A DNA stretch of 37,639 nt, from positions 1,065 through 38,703 of the forward strand of contig JAADGF010000030.1 of NCBI GenBank assembly GCA_013152545.1, written 5' to 3'. A program made the position numbers and the translations under genes. The notes beneath the pieces were generated by a model. The model searched no databases. It was not told the DNA's origin and worked only from the letters and a program-made list of their open reading frames with translations. The number at the start of each line of letters is the position of its first letter. The stretch's first letter is position 1. Source of the DNA: Gammaproteobacteria bacterium. GTDB lineage: Bacteria; Pseudomonadota; Gammaproteobacteria; SZUA-152. Below are positions 16,180 to 24,499 of this stretch, piece after piece.

Positions 16180-18531
16180 CTATTGGTGCCAATAACGCTG
16201 GTTTTCCTGGCGATACGATACTGGAGTCAAATTAACAGTATCACCCATTGTAAAAGATATTGCCCCTGATGAACTCGTATCGAACAATTTCGCACCACTG
16301 TTTCGATAACGCTCGACAATTTCATTTTTAGGTAAACCATAACGATTTCGATAGCCCACCGAAAACAATGCATATTTCGGGCGAACTGCTTGTAAAAACG
16401 ATTCACTGGACGAACTGGTGCTACCATGATGCGGCACTACCAGGACTTGCGCTTGCAATGATTGTCCCGACTGGTTTGCGGTTTGCAATAAACGATTTTC
16501 TACCAACTGTTCAATATCACCCGTCAAAAGCACACTGCCTTGTCGCGTAACGATTTGCAATACACAGGAATAATTATTATCTTTCATGGCTTTATAACCA
16601 TCATTTGGGTGAATCACACGAAAAATAACACCGTCCCAATGCCATTGCAAACCACGCCGACACCATTCCCAGCGCCGTTCGACAGTCTTAACAGCTTGGG
16701 TCGCAAGCACTTTATCCACCATTACTCGTTCATTAATTGACTCATAACCACCGGTATGGTCAAGATCATCGTGGCTCAGAATCAACACATCAATCGTATT
16801 AATCCCTTTTGTCTTTAAAAATGGCACAATCACGGCGCTGCCCGTATCAAAATGCTGGCTGAACCTTGGCCCAGTATCATAAACCAATACGTGATGTTGC
16901 GTTTGGATCACAGCGGCTAATCCTTGACCAACATCCAGCAACGTGAACTGAACAACACCATAAGGTAACGGCGTTTTCGTGGCATAAATTAACGGCGCCA
17001 GCCAAACCAACCCCAACCAGCGTGCCGGCAATCCTTTCGGCGCCAACAACCATAAAATCCCGATAACTGCCGGTATAATTGCCCATGAGGGTGGAGTATC
17101 GACCGCCCACTGCAACACATCAAAACCACTTAACGCTGATAATAGCGGCCATAAAACCGCTAAACTGAGTTCAGCCAATTGCAAAATGGACGCCGCCAGC
17201 CCGGGAAAAGTAACAGCAAGCACACTACCGAGTAAACTTAATGGTATGGTCACCATACTAACCCAAGGAACCGCAATAAAGTTAGCTAACGGTGAAACGA
17301 TGGGGACATTCTGAAAAACAAAAATCAACACCGGTGCCAAACCAACGGTTATCACCCACTGCACACGCCCCCATTTCCACCAAAACCCCGTGTTTGGCAA
17401 TCGTCCAGCCATAGCATATAAAATAACCGCAACGGCACAAAAAGATAACCAAAATCCCGCATTAATGGCGGCCATGGGATCAAAAACCAACACGGCGATG
17501 AGTGCAATGGATAAGGTGCGGCTGGGAGCCATCTCGCGTTGCAGCCATATCATTGACATTACCACCGCCACCATCACAAACGCACGTTGCGTGGGTATCG
17601 CAAACCCAGCCAATGCGGCATACCCAAAAGCGGCCAATAAGGCCAATGCAGCACCTGCTTTTGGCGCCGGTAATCGATGTATCGCACCGGGTATATAGCG
17701 CCAAATGCGAGCACCGGCAAAATACATCAGCCCCGCAATAAGGCCTATATGCAAACCGGAAATAGCCATTAAATGGTTCGTGCCGGTACGCGTGAGTACA
17801 TTCCAGTGTTCCGGCGTCAATCCCTGACGGTCACCCACCGTTAATGCGATCACGAATCCGCTATAATAGCTACCGTTCATTAACAACCTAAGTTGGTCAC
17901 GCAAATATTCACGACTGCGGTGAAGCGCATAGTATACTGATATATCCTGCTGCACATATCGGTTTAATTTTTTTGTTCCCTGACGCTGGACAACATAACC
18001 CTTGGCAACAATATCTTGTTGAAATAACCAAGCTTCGTAGTCAAACCCACCTGGATTTGTAAAACCGCGCGGCCTTTTCAAACGCACCACAAATTGCCAT
18101 CGTTCACCCACATGCACTTGCTGCTCTGGCCGGTACCAGCTTAATAAGATTCGAAACATCGGGGCATCCGCTCCAAACCCGGCGTTCAAATCAATCGCGG
18201 GTTCAACCGAATTCAATTTCTCAATCGACAATACATCCAGTTGAAATTGCGTACGGTTCGCATTAACGTTAGGCAGCGACGCGACGACCCCCGACAACAA
18301 TAAATCGATCCCTTCTAAAGTGGGGTCAAATTGATCCGCTATTTTTTCATGAGCAACAAAAGCAGCGTAAAGAAATCCGAGTAAGGCGAAAGATAGCAAT
18401 CGAAGCTTTGGAAATTGCACAATAACTGGTATAACAACACAACTGATCAATAACCAGTACAATGCAGGTAACGCCGCTAAATGTTGGCAAATTAGCACTC
18501 CCACTAAAAAACCAATACTTGCAATTTGCAT
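16180..18531 (-). CDS. comEC: DNA internalization-related competence protein ComEC/Rec2
   Basis: 783 residues, normal for gammaproteobacterial ComEC, the inner-membrane channel that takes single-stranded DNA into the cytoplasm during transformation. The N-terminal helices are followed by a DUF4131-like soluble domain (about 60-190), then the competence domain with many helices and the motif NHLMAISGLHIGLIAGL. From about residue 527 a metallo-beta-lactamase-like domain begins with FTLLDVGQGLAAVI and has the metal motif SHDDLDHTGG (586-595), GDIE and VVPHHGSTSSS. No frameshift seen, so it appears intact. In contrast, the dprA-like gene at 0.8 kb is broken, but that one is of the RecQ-linked subtype and not necessarily the transformation DprA. 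Confidence 0.94.
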   Translation of the reverse strand: MQIASIGFLVGVLICQHLAALPALYWLLISCVVIPVIVQFPKLRLLSFALLGFLYAAFVAHEKIADQFDPTLEGIDLLLSGVVASLPNVNANRTQFQLDVLSIEKLNSVEPAIDLNAGFGADAPMFRILLSWYRPEQQVHVGERWQFVVRLKRPRGFTNPGGFDYEAWLFQQDIVAKGYVVQRQGTKKLNRYVQQDISVYYALHRSREYLRDQLRLLMNGSYYSGFVIALTVGDRQGLTPEHWNVLTRTGTNHLMAISGLHIGLIAGLMYFAGARIWRYIPGAIHRLPAPKAGAALALLAAFGYAALAGFAIPTQRAFVMVAVVMSMIWLQREMAPSRTLSIALIAVLVFDPMAAINAGFWLSFCAVAVILYAMAGRLPNTGFWWKWGRVQWVITVGLAPVLIFVFQNVPIVSPLANFIAVPWVSMVTIPLSLLGSVLAVTFPGLAASILQLAELSLAVLWPLLSALSGFDVLQWAVDTPPSWAIIPAVIGILWLLAPKGLPARWLGLVWLAPLIYATKTPLPYGVVQFTLLDVGQGLAAVIQTQHHVLVYDTGPRFSQHFDTGSAVIVPFLKTKGINTIDVLILSHDDLDHTGGYESINERVMVDKVLATQAVKTVERRWEWCRRGLQWHWDGVIFRVIHPNDGYKAMKDNNYSCVLQIVTRQGSVLLTGDIEQLVENRLLQTANQSGQSLQAQVLVVPHHGSTSSSSESFLQAVRPKYALFSVGYRNRYGLPKNEIVERYRNSGAKLFDTSSSGAISFTMGDTVNLTPVSYRQENQRYWHQ

Positions 18532-18705
18532 GACGGATATAACGCGACTAATGTAAATCGAAACAGAGAAATATCATTACGTCGAGTATCCACCTCGTTG
18601 ATGTGCTTTGAATACTTTTAACCGAATCATTTTTTTAGCTGAGCACCATAAAAAAAACATACGATTTAAGCACTTTCGGAAGCGCTTTCTGAAAAAATAA
18701 GCGAA

Positions 18706-19236
18706 ATGCCAAGACGATACATTAAACGCTATTTACCGAATCACGACAAAATTCGTAATTACCAACATTTACGGTTTCTCGGGCCCTTATTGCATGACCC
18801 TAATTTACTGCATTTAAATCGCCGTTCTGTGTCTGGCGCCTTTGCGGTGGGCTTGTTTATGGCGTGGGTACCAATACCCTTCCAAATGGTGCTTGCAGCT
18901 ATTACAGCGATTTTTATCCGGGTTAATTTGCCAATCTCCGTTGCACTGGTTTGGATCAGTAATCCGCTAACCATGCCGCCGCTGTATTACTTTGCCTATA
19001 AAATTGGCACGTGGGTTCTGGATGAAAACCCCCAACCTATTCATTTTGAATTATCCACGACTTGGCTAACCCAAAGCTTAAGCGCTATTTGGCAGCCTTT
19101 TTTATTAGGTTGCTTAATCGCAGGGATTGTTTCAGCACTTTTTGGCGTCCTGACGATTCGCGGTTTGTGGCGCATACATGTGATACAAAACTGGAGAGAT
19201 CGAAAAACACGGCGCAAGCGACACAAAAATAGATAG
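18706..19236 (+). CDS. DUF2062 domain membrane protein
   Basis: 176 residues. The segments SGAFAVGLFMAWVPIPFQMV and VALVWISNPLTMPPLYYFAYKIG are diagnostic of DUF2062, a small inner-membrane family of unknown function. Three to four hydrophobic helices are visible and the C-terminus is strongly basic (RDRKTRRKRHKNR). It is divergent from comEC and convergent with lolD; the same neighbourhood is known in Pseudomonas. Start ATG at 18706; the ribosome site is weak. Confidence 0.88.
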   Translation: MPRRYIKRYLPNHDKIRNYQHLRFLGPLLHDPNLLHLNRRSVSGAFAVGLFMAWVPIPFQMVLAAITAIFIRVNLPISVALVWISNPLTMPPLYYFAYKIGTWVLDENPQPIHFELSTTWLTQSLSAIWQPFLLGCLIAGIVSALFGVLTIRGLWRIHVIQNWRDRKTRRKRHKNR

Positions 19237-19309
19237 CGCTCGATTCGAAAAAATCAGACTCACTGTTACAACACAGCTATCCTGGCTAACAACGAATGAT
19301 AACTAGCTT

Positions 19310-19377
19310 GTAACTACCCGACTTATCTTTGATTTGCCTGTGTTCTCGAACAAACCAAAGATAAGCTGAGTGGTTAC
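19310..19377. terminator. Long bidirectional hairpin between DUF2062 gene and lolD
   Basis: Arms at 19310-19336 and 19351-19377 (27 bases each, 14-base loop) pair with five substitutions, each of which is a G-U wobble on one strand or the other. The central CTTATCTTTG/CAAAGATAAG block is perfect. The lolD stop codon (19374-19376) is inside the right arm. Sitting between convergent genes, it is likely a shared terminator; no strong U-tract follows. Confidence 0.6.
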
Positions 19378-20147
19378 GCAGGGTGTAATACCCCATTTTC
19401 CAAAACATGAATTCGTTCCATGTGACTGGCCAATTCACTGTCATGTGTCACCATAATAATGCTCGTGCCCTGCCCTTTATTCAGAGACAACATGAGTTCG
19501 TATATTACATGCGCAGTTTTATTGTCGAGGTTACCCGTTGGTTCATCGGCAAGCACACAAACAGGATCTGTCACCAGAGCTCGCGCAATTGCCGTTCGTT
19601 GGCGTTCACCGCCGGACAACTCAGCAGGTTTATGTTGAAACCGACTACCTAGCCCTACCTTATTGAGGATTTCTTTCGCTTTTTCAATCACTAGCTTAGG
19701 CGCTTCGCCTCGAATCAACAACGGCATACCAACATTTTCAACAGCGGTGAACTCAGGTAACAAATGATGAAATTGATAAACAAAACCCAGGTATTGATTA
19801 CGTAACTGACCTCGGTCGGTTTCCCCCAACGCAGACATTTTTTTCCCCTGGATATACACTTCCCCACTGGTGCTACTATCCAAGCCCCCCAATAAATGCA
19901 ACAATGTACTTTTACCTGAACCTGAGCTGCCCATTATCGCCACCTGCTCACCAGCATGTATCGATATATTGATGCCTTTTAGTACTTCGACCAATAAACT
20001 GCCTTCGGAAAATGTTTTATATAGGTCACGACACTCTATTGTCGCAGCCACAGCAGAGTCAGCTGTTAAATCACCATTTGATGCACCACTGAAAGTACTG
20101 CCGTGCACTTCACTAACATTGGTCGGCAGATCAGCTGGTTTATTCAT
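19374..20147 (-). CDS. lolD: Lipoprotein-releasing ABC transporter ATP-binding protein LolD
   Basis: 257 residues; about 30 longer than E. coli LolD because of a Ser/Thr/Ala-rich N-terminal extension before the ABC domain. Walker A is GSSGSGKST (73-81), the signature LSGGERQR, Walker [13 protein letters not shown], then MVTHD. The LolD-specific [10 protein letters not shown] segment (Q-loop region) is present. It powers extraction of outer-membrane lipoproteins from the inner membrane with LolC/E. Its ATG overlaps the end of the lolC/E gene by 8 bases, so translation is coupled. Confidence 0.94.
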   Translation of the reverse strand: MNKPADLPTNVSEVHGSTFSGASNGDLTADSAVAATIECRDLYKTFSEGSLLVEVLKGINISIHAGEQVAIMGSSGSGKSTLLHLLGGLDSSTSGEVYIQGKKMSALGETDRGQLRNQYLGFVYQFHHLLPEFTAVENVGMPLLIRGEAPKLVIEKAKEILNKVGLGSRFQHKPAELSGGERQRTAIARALVTDPVCVLADEPTGNLDNKTAHVIYELMLSLNKGQGTSIIMVTHDSELASHMERIHVLENGVLHPA

Positions 20148-21390
20148 ATCGCAAAGCCTCTGCTGGCTGGGTGCGTGCTCCGCGCCATGCCGGATAAATA
20201 GTAAACAAAATACTTAATAAAAATGCCACAGAGACAATTTGTAGTACATCGTCCCAATGCAACTCAGAAGGAAAATCACTAATGTAATAAACTTCTGCTG
20301 GCATAAAATCAACGCCAAACAAACGCTCAATGAATGGCACAACAACCTCAACATTGAGCGCCAACGACACGCCCCCAATGGCACCCAATACGTTTCCAAT
20401 CACACCGATTATCGCGCCTTGAATAAGGAATATCACCATTATACTGCCCGGTTTTGTTCCGAGAGTGCGTAATATGGCGATATCTGCCTGCTTATCAGTC
20501 ACTACCATCACTAATGATGCCATAATATTAAAGGCAGCCACTGCCACAATTAACATGAGAATAAAAAACATCATCCGTTTTTCGATATTAACGGCACGAA
20601 AAAAATTCGCATGTTGTAAAGTCCAATCACTTAACCAATACAACCCTGAAAGTGATTGAGATAATTCCTGGCGAACTTTAGGCGCATCAAACAAATCATC
20701 AAGCTTCAGTCGCACACCAGTCACCGAGTCATCCATACGGAATAATTTCGCAGCATCATCAATATGAATGAAAGCCATCGCCGTATCATAATCATTGTGA
20801 CCAACTTCAAACACGCCAACGACAGTAAAGCGTTTTAGTCTCGGTAAAATTCCAGCCGGGGTTGTCATCGCCTGAGGTGTAACCAAGGTGACCTTATCTC
20901 CGGTAATCACGCCCAGAGAACGCGCCAACCCCTTACCTAAAATAATATTATATTTTCCTGGTTGAAGATCCGATAACCGGCCATTTAACATTTTTTCCCA
21001 TACATTCGACACCTGCGGTTCTTCACTGGGCAAAATCCCTCGAATGATGATTCCTTTCACTTCTTGCCCATAGGTCAACATACCTTCCATTCGGATATAA
21101 GGAGCCAACCCCACTACACGGGGTTGCGACTTGACAATTTCATCAGCCAATGATCGCCACTCCTTCAACTCACCCTCGTAACCACTCACGGTAATATGCG
21201 ACGCCATGCCAAGAATGCGCTCTCTCAACTCAGTAACAAAGCCATTCATAACTGACAAAACGGTAATGAGCGCTGTCACACCCAGGGCAATCCCTAACAT
21301 GGACGAAAATGAAATGAAGGAAATAAACTGATTACGCCGCTTGGCACGGATATAGCGCAAACCGACAAATAATTCTAAAGGCTTAAACAT
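20140..21390 (-). CDS. Lipoprotein-releasing ABC transporter permease LolC/LolE
   Basis: 416 residues, the LolC/LolE length. The N-terminus [20 protein letters not shown] and the first helix (about 25-48) are typical; a ~220-residue periplasmic MacB-like domain follows, then the FtsX domain with three helices (about 275-300, 322-345 and 380-400) and the C-terminus [18 protein letters not shown]. The LolC versus LolE choice cannot be made by eye. Only one such gene is present beside lolD; it may be a LolF-type homodimeric permease, or the second gene may be elsewhere. First gene of a two-gene operon with lolD. Confidence 0.92.
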   Translation of the reverse strand: MFKPLELFVGLRYIRAKRRNQFISFISFSSMLGIALGVTALITVLSVMNGFVTELRERILGMASHITVSGYEGELKEWRSLADEIVKSQPRVVGLAPYIRMEGMLTYGQEVKGIIIRGILPSEEPQVSNVWEKMLNGRLSDLQPGKYNIILGKGLARSLGVITGDKVTLVTPQAMTTPAGILPRLKRFTVVGVFEVGHNDYDTAMAFIHIDDAAKLFRMDDSVTGVRLKLDDLFDAPKVRQELSQSLSGLYWLSDWTLQHANFFRAVNIEKRMMFFILMLIVAVAAFNIMASLVMVVTDKQADIAILRTLGTKPGSIMVIFLIQGAIIGVIGNVLGAIGGVSLALNVEVVVPFIERLFGVDFMPAEVYYISDFPSELHWDDVLQIVSVAFLLSILFTIYPAWRGARTQPAEALRYE

Positions 21391-21710
21391 TTTGTTATTA
21401 GAAAAAAGTTAGTTGCCCAGGTTCTATCTTCCAATAACACCGATTCATCATACCTACGGTATCAGGAGCGACTAGAAGGCTTATTTTAGGTAATAAATCC
21501 TACTATATGGCAAAACATTCGCGCTGATACTAACATGTCAACGCTTTGATGTCATAAATATTGAAATCGAAGAATACGATTGAACGCCTCAATAATAACA
21601 CGGACAAAAGCAAGAAAGACGAGAAATAACCACAAATGCTGCGGACAAGAGCGTCGCTTTACTGCCCACTACCGATGCATAACCAAGGCAATTTAGACAA
21701 TAGCCATCGC
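21391..21710. other. Intergenic stretch, no gene seen
   Basis: About 320 bases upstream of the lolC/E gene up to the MITE-like element. AT-rich; no coding frame or RNA gene recognised. It should contain the lolC/E promoter. Confidence 0.4.
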
Positions 21711-21902
21711 TATACCCAAAGCGTTTGAGATTTCGGTGCTAAAGTGCGCGTCATATTTTATTCATAGCACCAAAGGTAGGCACTTTTAGGCGAGGTGAAA
21801 TGACACGTAATAGTCGTTCTATTGCAAGGAATTTCAACGCCGCTATGAATGAAATAGGGTGTGCAATTTACCCGAAATCTTAAACGCAACGCTTTGGGTA
21901 TA
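21711..21902. repeat. 192-bp MITE-like inverted-repeat element
   Basis: The ends are TATACCCAAAGCG (from 21711) and its complement CGCTTTGGGTATA (to 21902). Pairing continues inward over about 60 bases per side: GATTTCGG at 21728-21736 matches CCGAAATC near 21872, and ATTCATAGC near 21760 matches GCTATGAAT near 21843. Small indels occur. The central ~70 bases contain no coding frame. Termini starting with TATA, full-length foldback and lack of a transposase suggest a non-autonomous element or a dispersed intergenic repeat. It ends 8 bases after the DUF559 stop codon, so it could also serve as its terminator. Confidence 0.65.
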
Positions 21903-21910
21903 TACAAGCT

Positions 21911-22345
21911 TCATAACGGTAATTCCAGTTGGGACTCTATTTGAAATATTAGCTTCGCTTCGCCCCTGTTTTTATGAAAAATAGAATTTACCGAAGATGT
22001 TATACTTTCTGATTTCCTCTGAGATCGAGTGGTTGTCGTCGTTAACACACGCCTTACTTCATCGGATATTTTAGCAACCACCACATCCATTCCTTCGGTG
22101 AGTTCTGCCAGCCGAAAATGCAAGACGTTAATTCCTTTCTTTTTTAATTCCGTTTCTTTAGCAAGATCATTCAAACTACGCATTGCTCCTAATTGTAATA
22201 CATCATCAATATCTATTGCTAACTTTGCCTCTGCACAATAAAAGCTTACAGTATAGGGGCCAATCGTTTTTGAACGTTGAAACTGCGCACCTAATATTTG
22301 TTTGGAACAAATTTGCTTCCAGAGTTGCTGTTCGGTTTCAGACAT
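21911..22345 (-). CDS. DUF559 domain protein (endonuclease-like fold)
   Basis: About 144 residues from the ATG at 22345 (MSETEQQLWKQICSKQ), chosen for the AGGGAAAG ribosome site before it. The pattern EQQLWKQI, GAQFQRSKTIGPYTVSFYC, KLAIDIDDV, a basic/helical stretch and GINVLHFRLAEL follows the DUF559 family, related to very-short-patch-repair and restriction-like nucleases. In most members the active-site area has an acidic residue, then DG and H; here it reads DIDDVLQLGAMRS, so the canonical His is not obvious and activity is uncertain. Stands alone between lexA and the lol genes. Confidence 0.75.
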   Translation of the reverse strand: MSETEQQLWKQICSKQILGAQFQRSKTIGPYTVSFYCAEAKLAIDIDDVLQLGAMRSLNDLAKETELKKKGINVLHFRLAELTEGMDVVVAKISDEVRRVLTTTTTRSQRKSESITSSVNSIFHKNRGEAKLIFQIESQLELPL

Positions 22346-22643
22346 ATTCTTTCCCTGCTGCTCGTTGTTTGCGTTTATAATGATACCCAAAATGAATTAA
22401 TGATCAGAAATTCACTATTAGAGTTGACAATGAATGTTCAACCATCACCTCCCTTTTTCCCCTCTTAAAATATCATCTAAAAAATAAGGCAGGTGTAAAG
22501 ACAAAACCCATTGTTTGTCCAACCGTTCATTTAGCCAAACAACGTGAAACTAAAATAGTCATGTACTTGCACGGCAATTATTTGGGAGGAGTCCGCACAA
22601 ACTTTACCCTGCCTTTTCCCAAACCGGGGAGAACAGATGAAAC
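22346..22643. other. Intergenic stretch between DUF559 gene and lexA
   Basis: About 300 bases without a coding frame. TTTGGGA near 22581 and TCCCAAA near 22616 form a 7-bp inverted repeat with a long loop downstream of lexA, a weak candidate for its terminator. Confidence 0.3.
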
Positions 22644-23249
22644 TTAATAATTACGTAATACCCCTACGGCAACACCTTCGATATCCAAACGCTGTTTTTT
22701 AAGGTTAATTTTAATTGCCTTGTAATCCGGATTTTCTGCATGTAAGTATGCGATGTTCCCTCGCCGTTGAAAACGCTTGACAGTGACCTCATCACCCAGT
22801 CGTGCTACCACTATTTGCCCGTTTTCTGCCGTCGGCGTTTGATGTACCGCCAATAAATCACCATCCATAATGCCCACGCCGCTCATACTTTCACCTTGTA
22901 CACGTAACAGGTAATTTGCATTTGGCATAAAAAACTCGCTATTGATCTGACAATAATGTTCAATGTGCTCTTCAGCCAAGATCGGGCTCCCGGCAGCAAC
23001 CCGACCAACAATCGGTAAACCAGAATCATCCGCTAAGTCACCCAGCAACTTAATCCCTCTCGACGCGTTAGGGATTAACTCTACAGCACCCTTACGAGCC
23101 AATGCCTGCAAATGCTGTCGAATACCGTGAGTGGAACTAACCCCCATCGCCGAAGCAATTTCCACAACGGTGGGGGGCATTCCGTTAGCAGCAACTTCAT
23201 TTCGAATAAACGCGAGTATTTGAGCTTGTCGTTTGGTTAAATTTTTCAT
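22644..23249 (-). CDS. lexA: SOS regulator LexA
   Basis: 201 residues, close to the 202 of E. coli. The N-terminal winged helix starts LTKRQAQILAFI, and TVVEIASAMGVSSTHGIRQH is the recognition region. The autocleavage site is A86-G87 (VGRVAAGSP), the nucleophile S121 in QGESMSGVG, and the base K158 in EVTVKRF. Represses SOS genes and is self-cleaved with RecA-ssDNA. A LexA box lies 14 bp upstream of the start codon, so it is autoregulated. No sulA is seen next to it, unlike in Pseudomonas. Confidence 0.97.
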   Translation of the reverse strand: MKNLTKRQAQILAFIRNEVAANGMPPTVVEIASAMGVSSTHGIRQHLQALARKGAVELIPNASRGIKLLGDLADDSGLPIVGRVAAGSPILAEEHIEHYCQINSEFFMPNANYLLRVQGESMSGVGIMDGDLLAVHQTPTAENGQIVVARLGDEVTVKRFQRRGNIAYLHAENPDYKAIKINLKKQRLDIEGVAVGVLRNY

Positions 23250-23262
23250 GCCGCTTATTTAA

Positions 23263-23282
23263 TACTGTCTATATGTGCAGTG
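23263..23282 (-). promoter_or_regulatory. LexA operator (SOS box)
   Basis: TACTGTCTATATGTGCAGTG matches the consensus CTGT-N8-ACAG with one change (GCAG). It starts 14 bases before the lexA ATG. A further half site ACAG at 23292-23295 may be part of a weak second box. Confidence 0.8.
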
Positions 23283-23295
23283 CATTTAAAAACAG

Positions 23296-23763
23296 TATAA
23301 GTGACTTGCTAAACATATTCAAGCCCCATCGACGATATTCACACAACGAATTGCTGGCGCTCAGGAACGTGCACACAATAACGCCCCAAATTTACAAGCT
23401 CTCAGAAATAGTTACACTGCGACAACGGTGAACGGTATTGATAGCGTGGAATGACTCGCTCGAACCAAACGGAATTTTACAGAAAACAAAAACCTGATAC
23501 CTCTTCTGAAATTTGAAGAACATACGCCGGACATATCGGCCACTGGCTAAGGACCTGTAAAGCAACAAGCTGGACAGATGCCGGATATCGTTCGTCTTCA
23601 AGGCTTCCGCCATCCATGGCACGCCCCTTACCTACGTCCATACTAGGCAAGGCACGAAAATACACCCCCACCCCAAGGGCACTTCTTCCAAAGCGCATCC
23701 CATGGTATGTAATCTTTTGAGCAACACGCAAGGATACGCAAGCAATATGTTTACGTTATTGCT
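23296..23763. other. Gene-poor stretch between lexA and thioredoxin-like gene
   Basis: About 470 bases. Two overlapping minus-strand frames of 70-85 codons (23392-23622 and 23477-23731) exist but resemble no family known to me and have poor ribosome sites. They could be a decayed gene read in two frames. Confidence 0.3.
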
Positions 23764-24186
23764 TTACAGACCCTTACCATCGAAAAAAACATCATCCAAT
23801 GCCGCTCTTAATATCTCTTCACCTTCAATATTAATTAATACTTCACGCCGTATTCCATCTTTTCCAAACAACAATAATTCCCCAAGAGTCGCTTGCTCTT
23901 TTTGTATAAATGCCTGCCCCTCATTAGTCCCGCTATCAACCACTAAAAATTCCACGCGGGTAGCGTAGTCCGAGCGTACTTGGTTTAATATTTCCATCAA
24001 GTTCAAGCTGTATATCGAATTCTTGTCGTGTGCTAACACCACAACGTTGGAACCTTGACCAATAATAGATGTGTCATGATTAAACCCTTTTGGCAGCATC
24101 GTCACCGCAATGGCCATAAATACACCAATGGCAAGCAATGTGATGAGTAAGGTACGTGCAGTAGATCCGATTTGAGTAAAATGCAT
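23764..24186 (-). CDS. Membrane-anchored thioredoxin-like protein without active-site cysteines
   Basis: About 140 residues from the ATG at 24186 (MHFTQIGSTARTLL); a longer version from 24222 is possible. One N-terminal helix (about 12-30) anchors it, with the rest outside the cytoplasm. The order VVVLAHDKNSIYSLNLMEIL, then RVEFLVVDSGTNEGQAF, then LLLFGKDG and ILRAALDDVF mirrors a thioredoxin fold (VLVFFHAPWCPPC..., VEFLVVD..., LVFFGKDG). The CxxC site is replaced by DKNSIY and the cis-Pro loop is altered to TLGELL. It therefore cannot be a redox enzyme and may be a binding or structural protein. Single gene, minus strand. Confidence 0.55.
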   Translation of the reverse strand: MHFTQIGSTARTLLITLLAIGVFMAIAVTMLPKGFNHDTSIIGQGSNVVVLAHDKNSIYSLNLMEILNQVRSDYATRVEFLVVDSGTNEGQAFIQKEQATLGELLLFGKDGIRREVLINIEGEEILRAALDDVFFDGKGL

Positions 24187-24430
24187 GATTTTGCCTATGT
24201 TTGAATTCCGTAAGCAAACCATATTAATAGAGAAACGGAATCATGGCCAGTCTCCAAAATATCACTTTTCTCGGATCGAGCAAATATTCTTAATTAATGA
24301 AATTCTAATTGACTTCATTTTAGACTTGATCTAACCTGGCTATTATTAATCACTCAATCGTATATATTAATCGGTTTAATGGTTAATGATCAAGCAACTG
24401 TACTAATTTTAAACACTTGCATAATTCCTT
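24187..24430. other. AT-rich divergent intergenic stretch
   Basis: No gene recognised. It should hold the divergent promoters of the thioredoxin-like gene and the di-heme cytochrome gene. Confidence 0.3.
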
Positions 24431-24470
24431 GGCTAGAAGCCGGTCCGAGGATAGGCTCCTAGTTAAGGAG
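24431..24470 (+). promoter_or_regulatory. Structured leader upstream of di-heme cytochrome gene
   Basis: Two small stems stand close together: GGCT-AGA-AGCC (24431-24441) and CTCCT-AGTTA-AGGAG (24456-24470). The second is followed by TATTTTGTT and lies 30 bases before the start codon. It could be a weak attenuator-type terminator or sequester a ribosome site (the AGGAG lies in its 3' arm). No match to a known riboswitch was recognised. Confidence 0.3.
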
Positions 24471-24499
24471 TATTTTGTTAAAAAAGGAAACCATTAATT

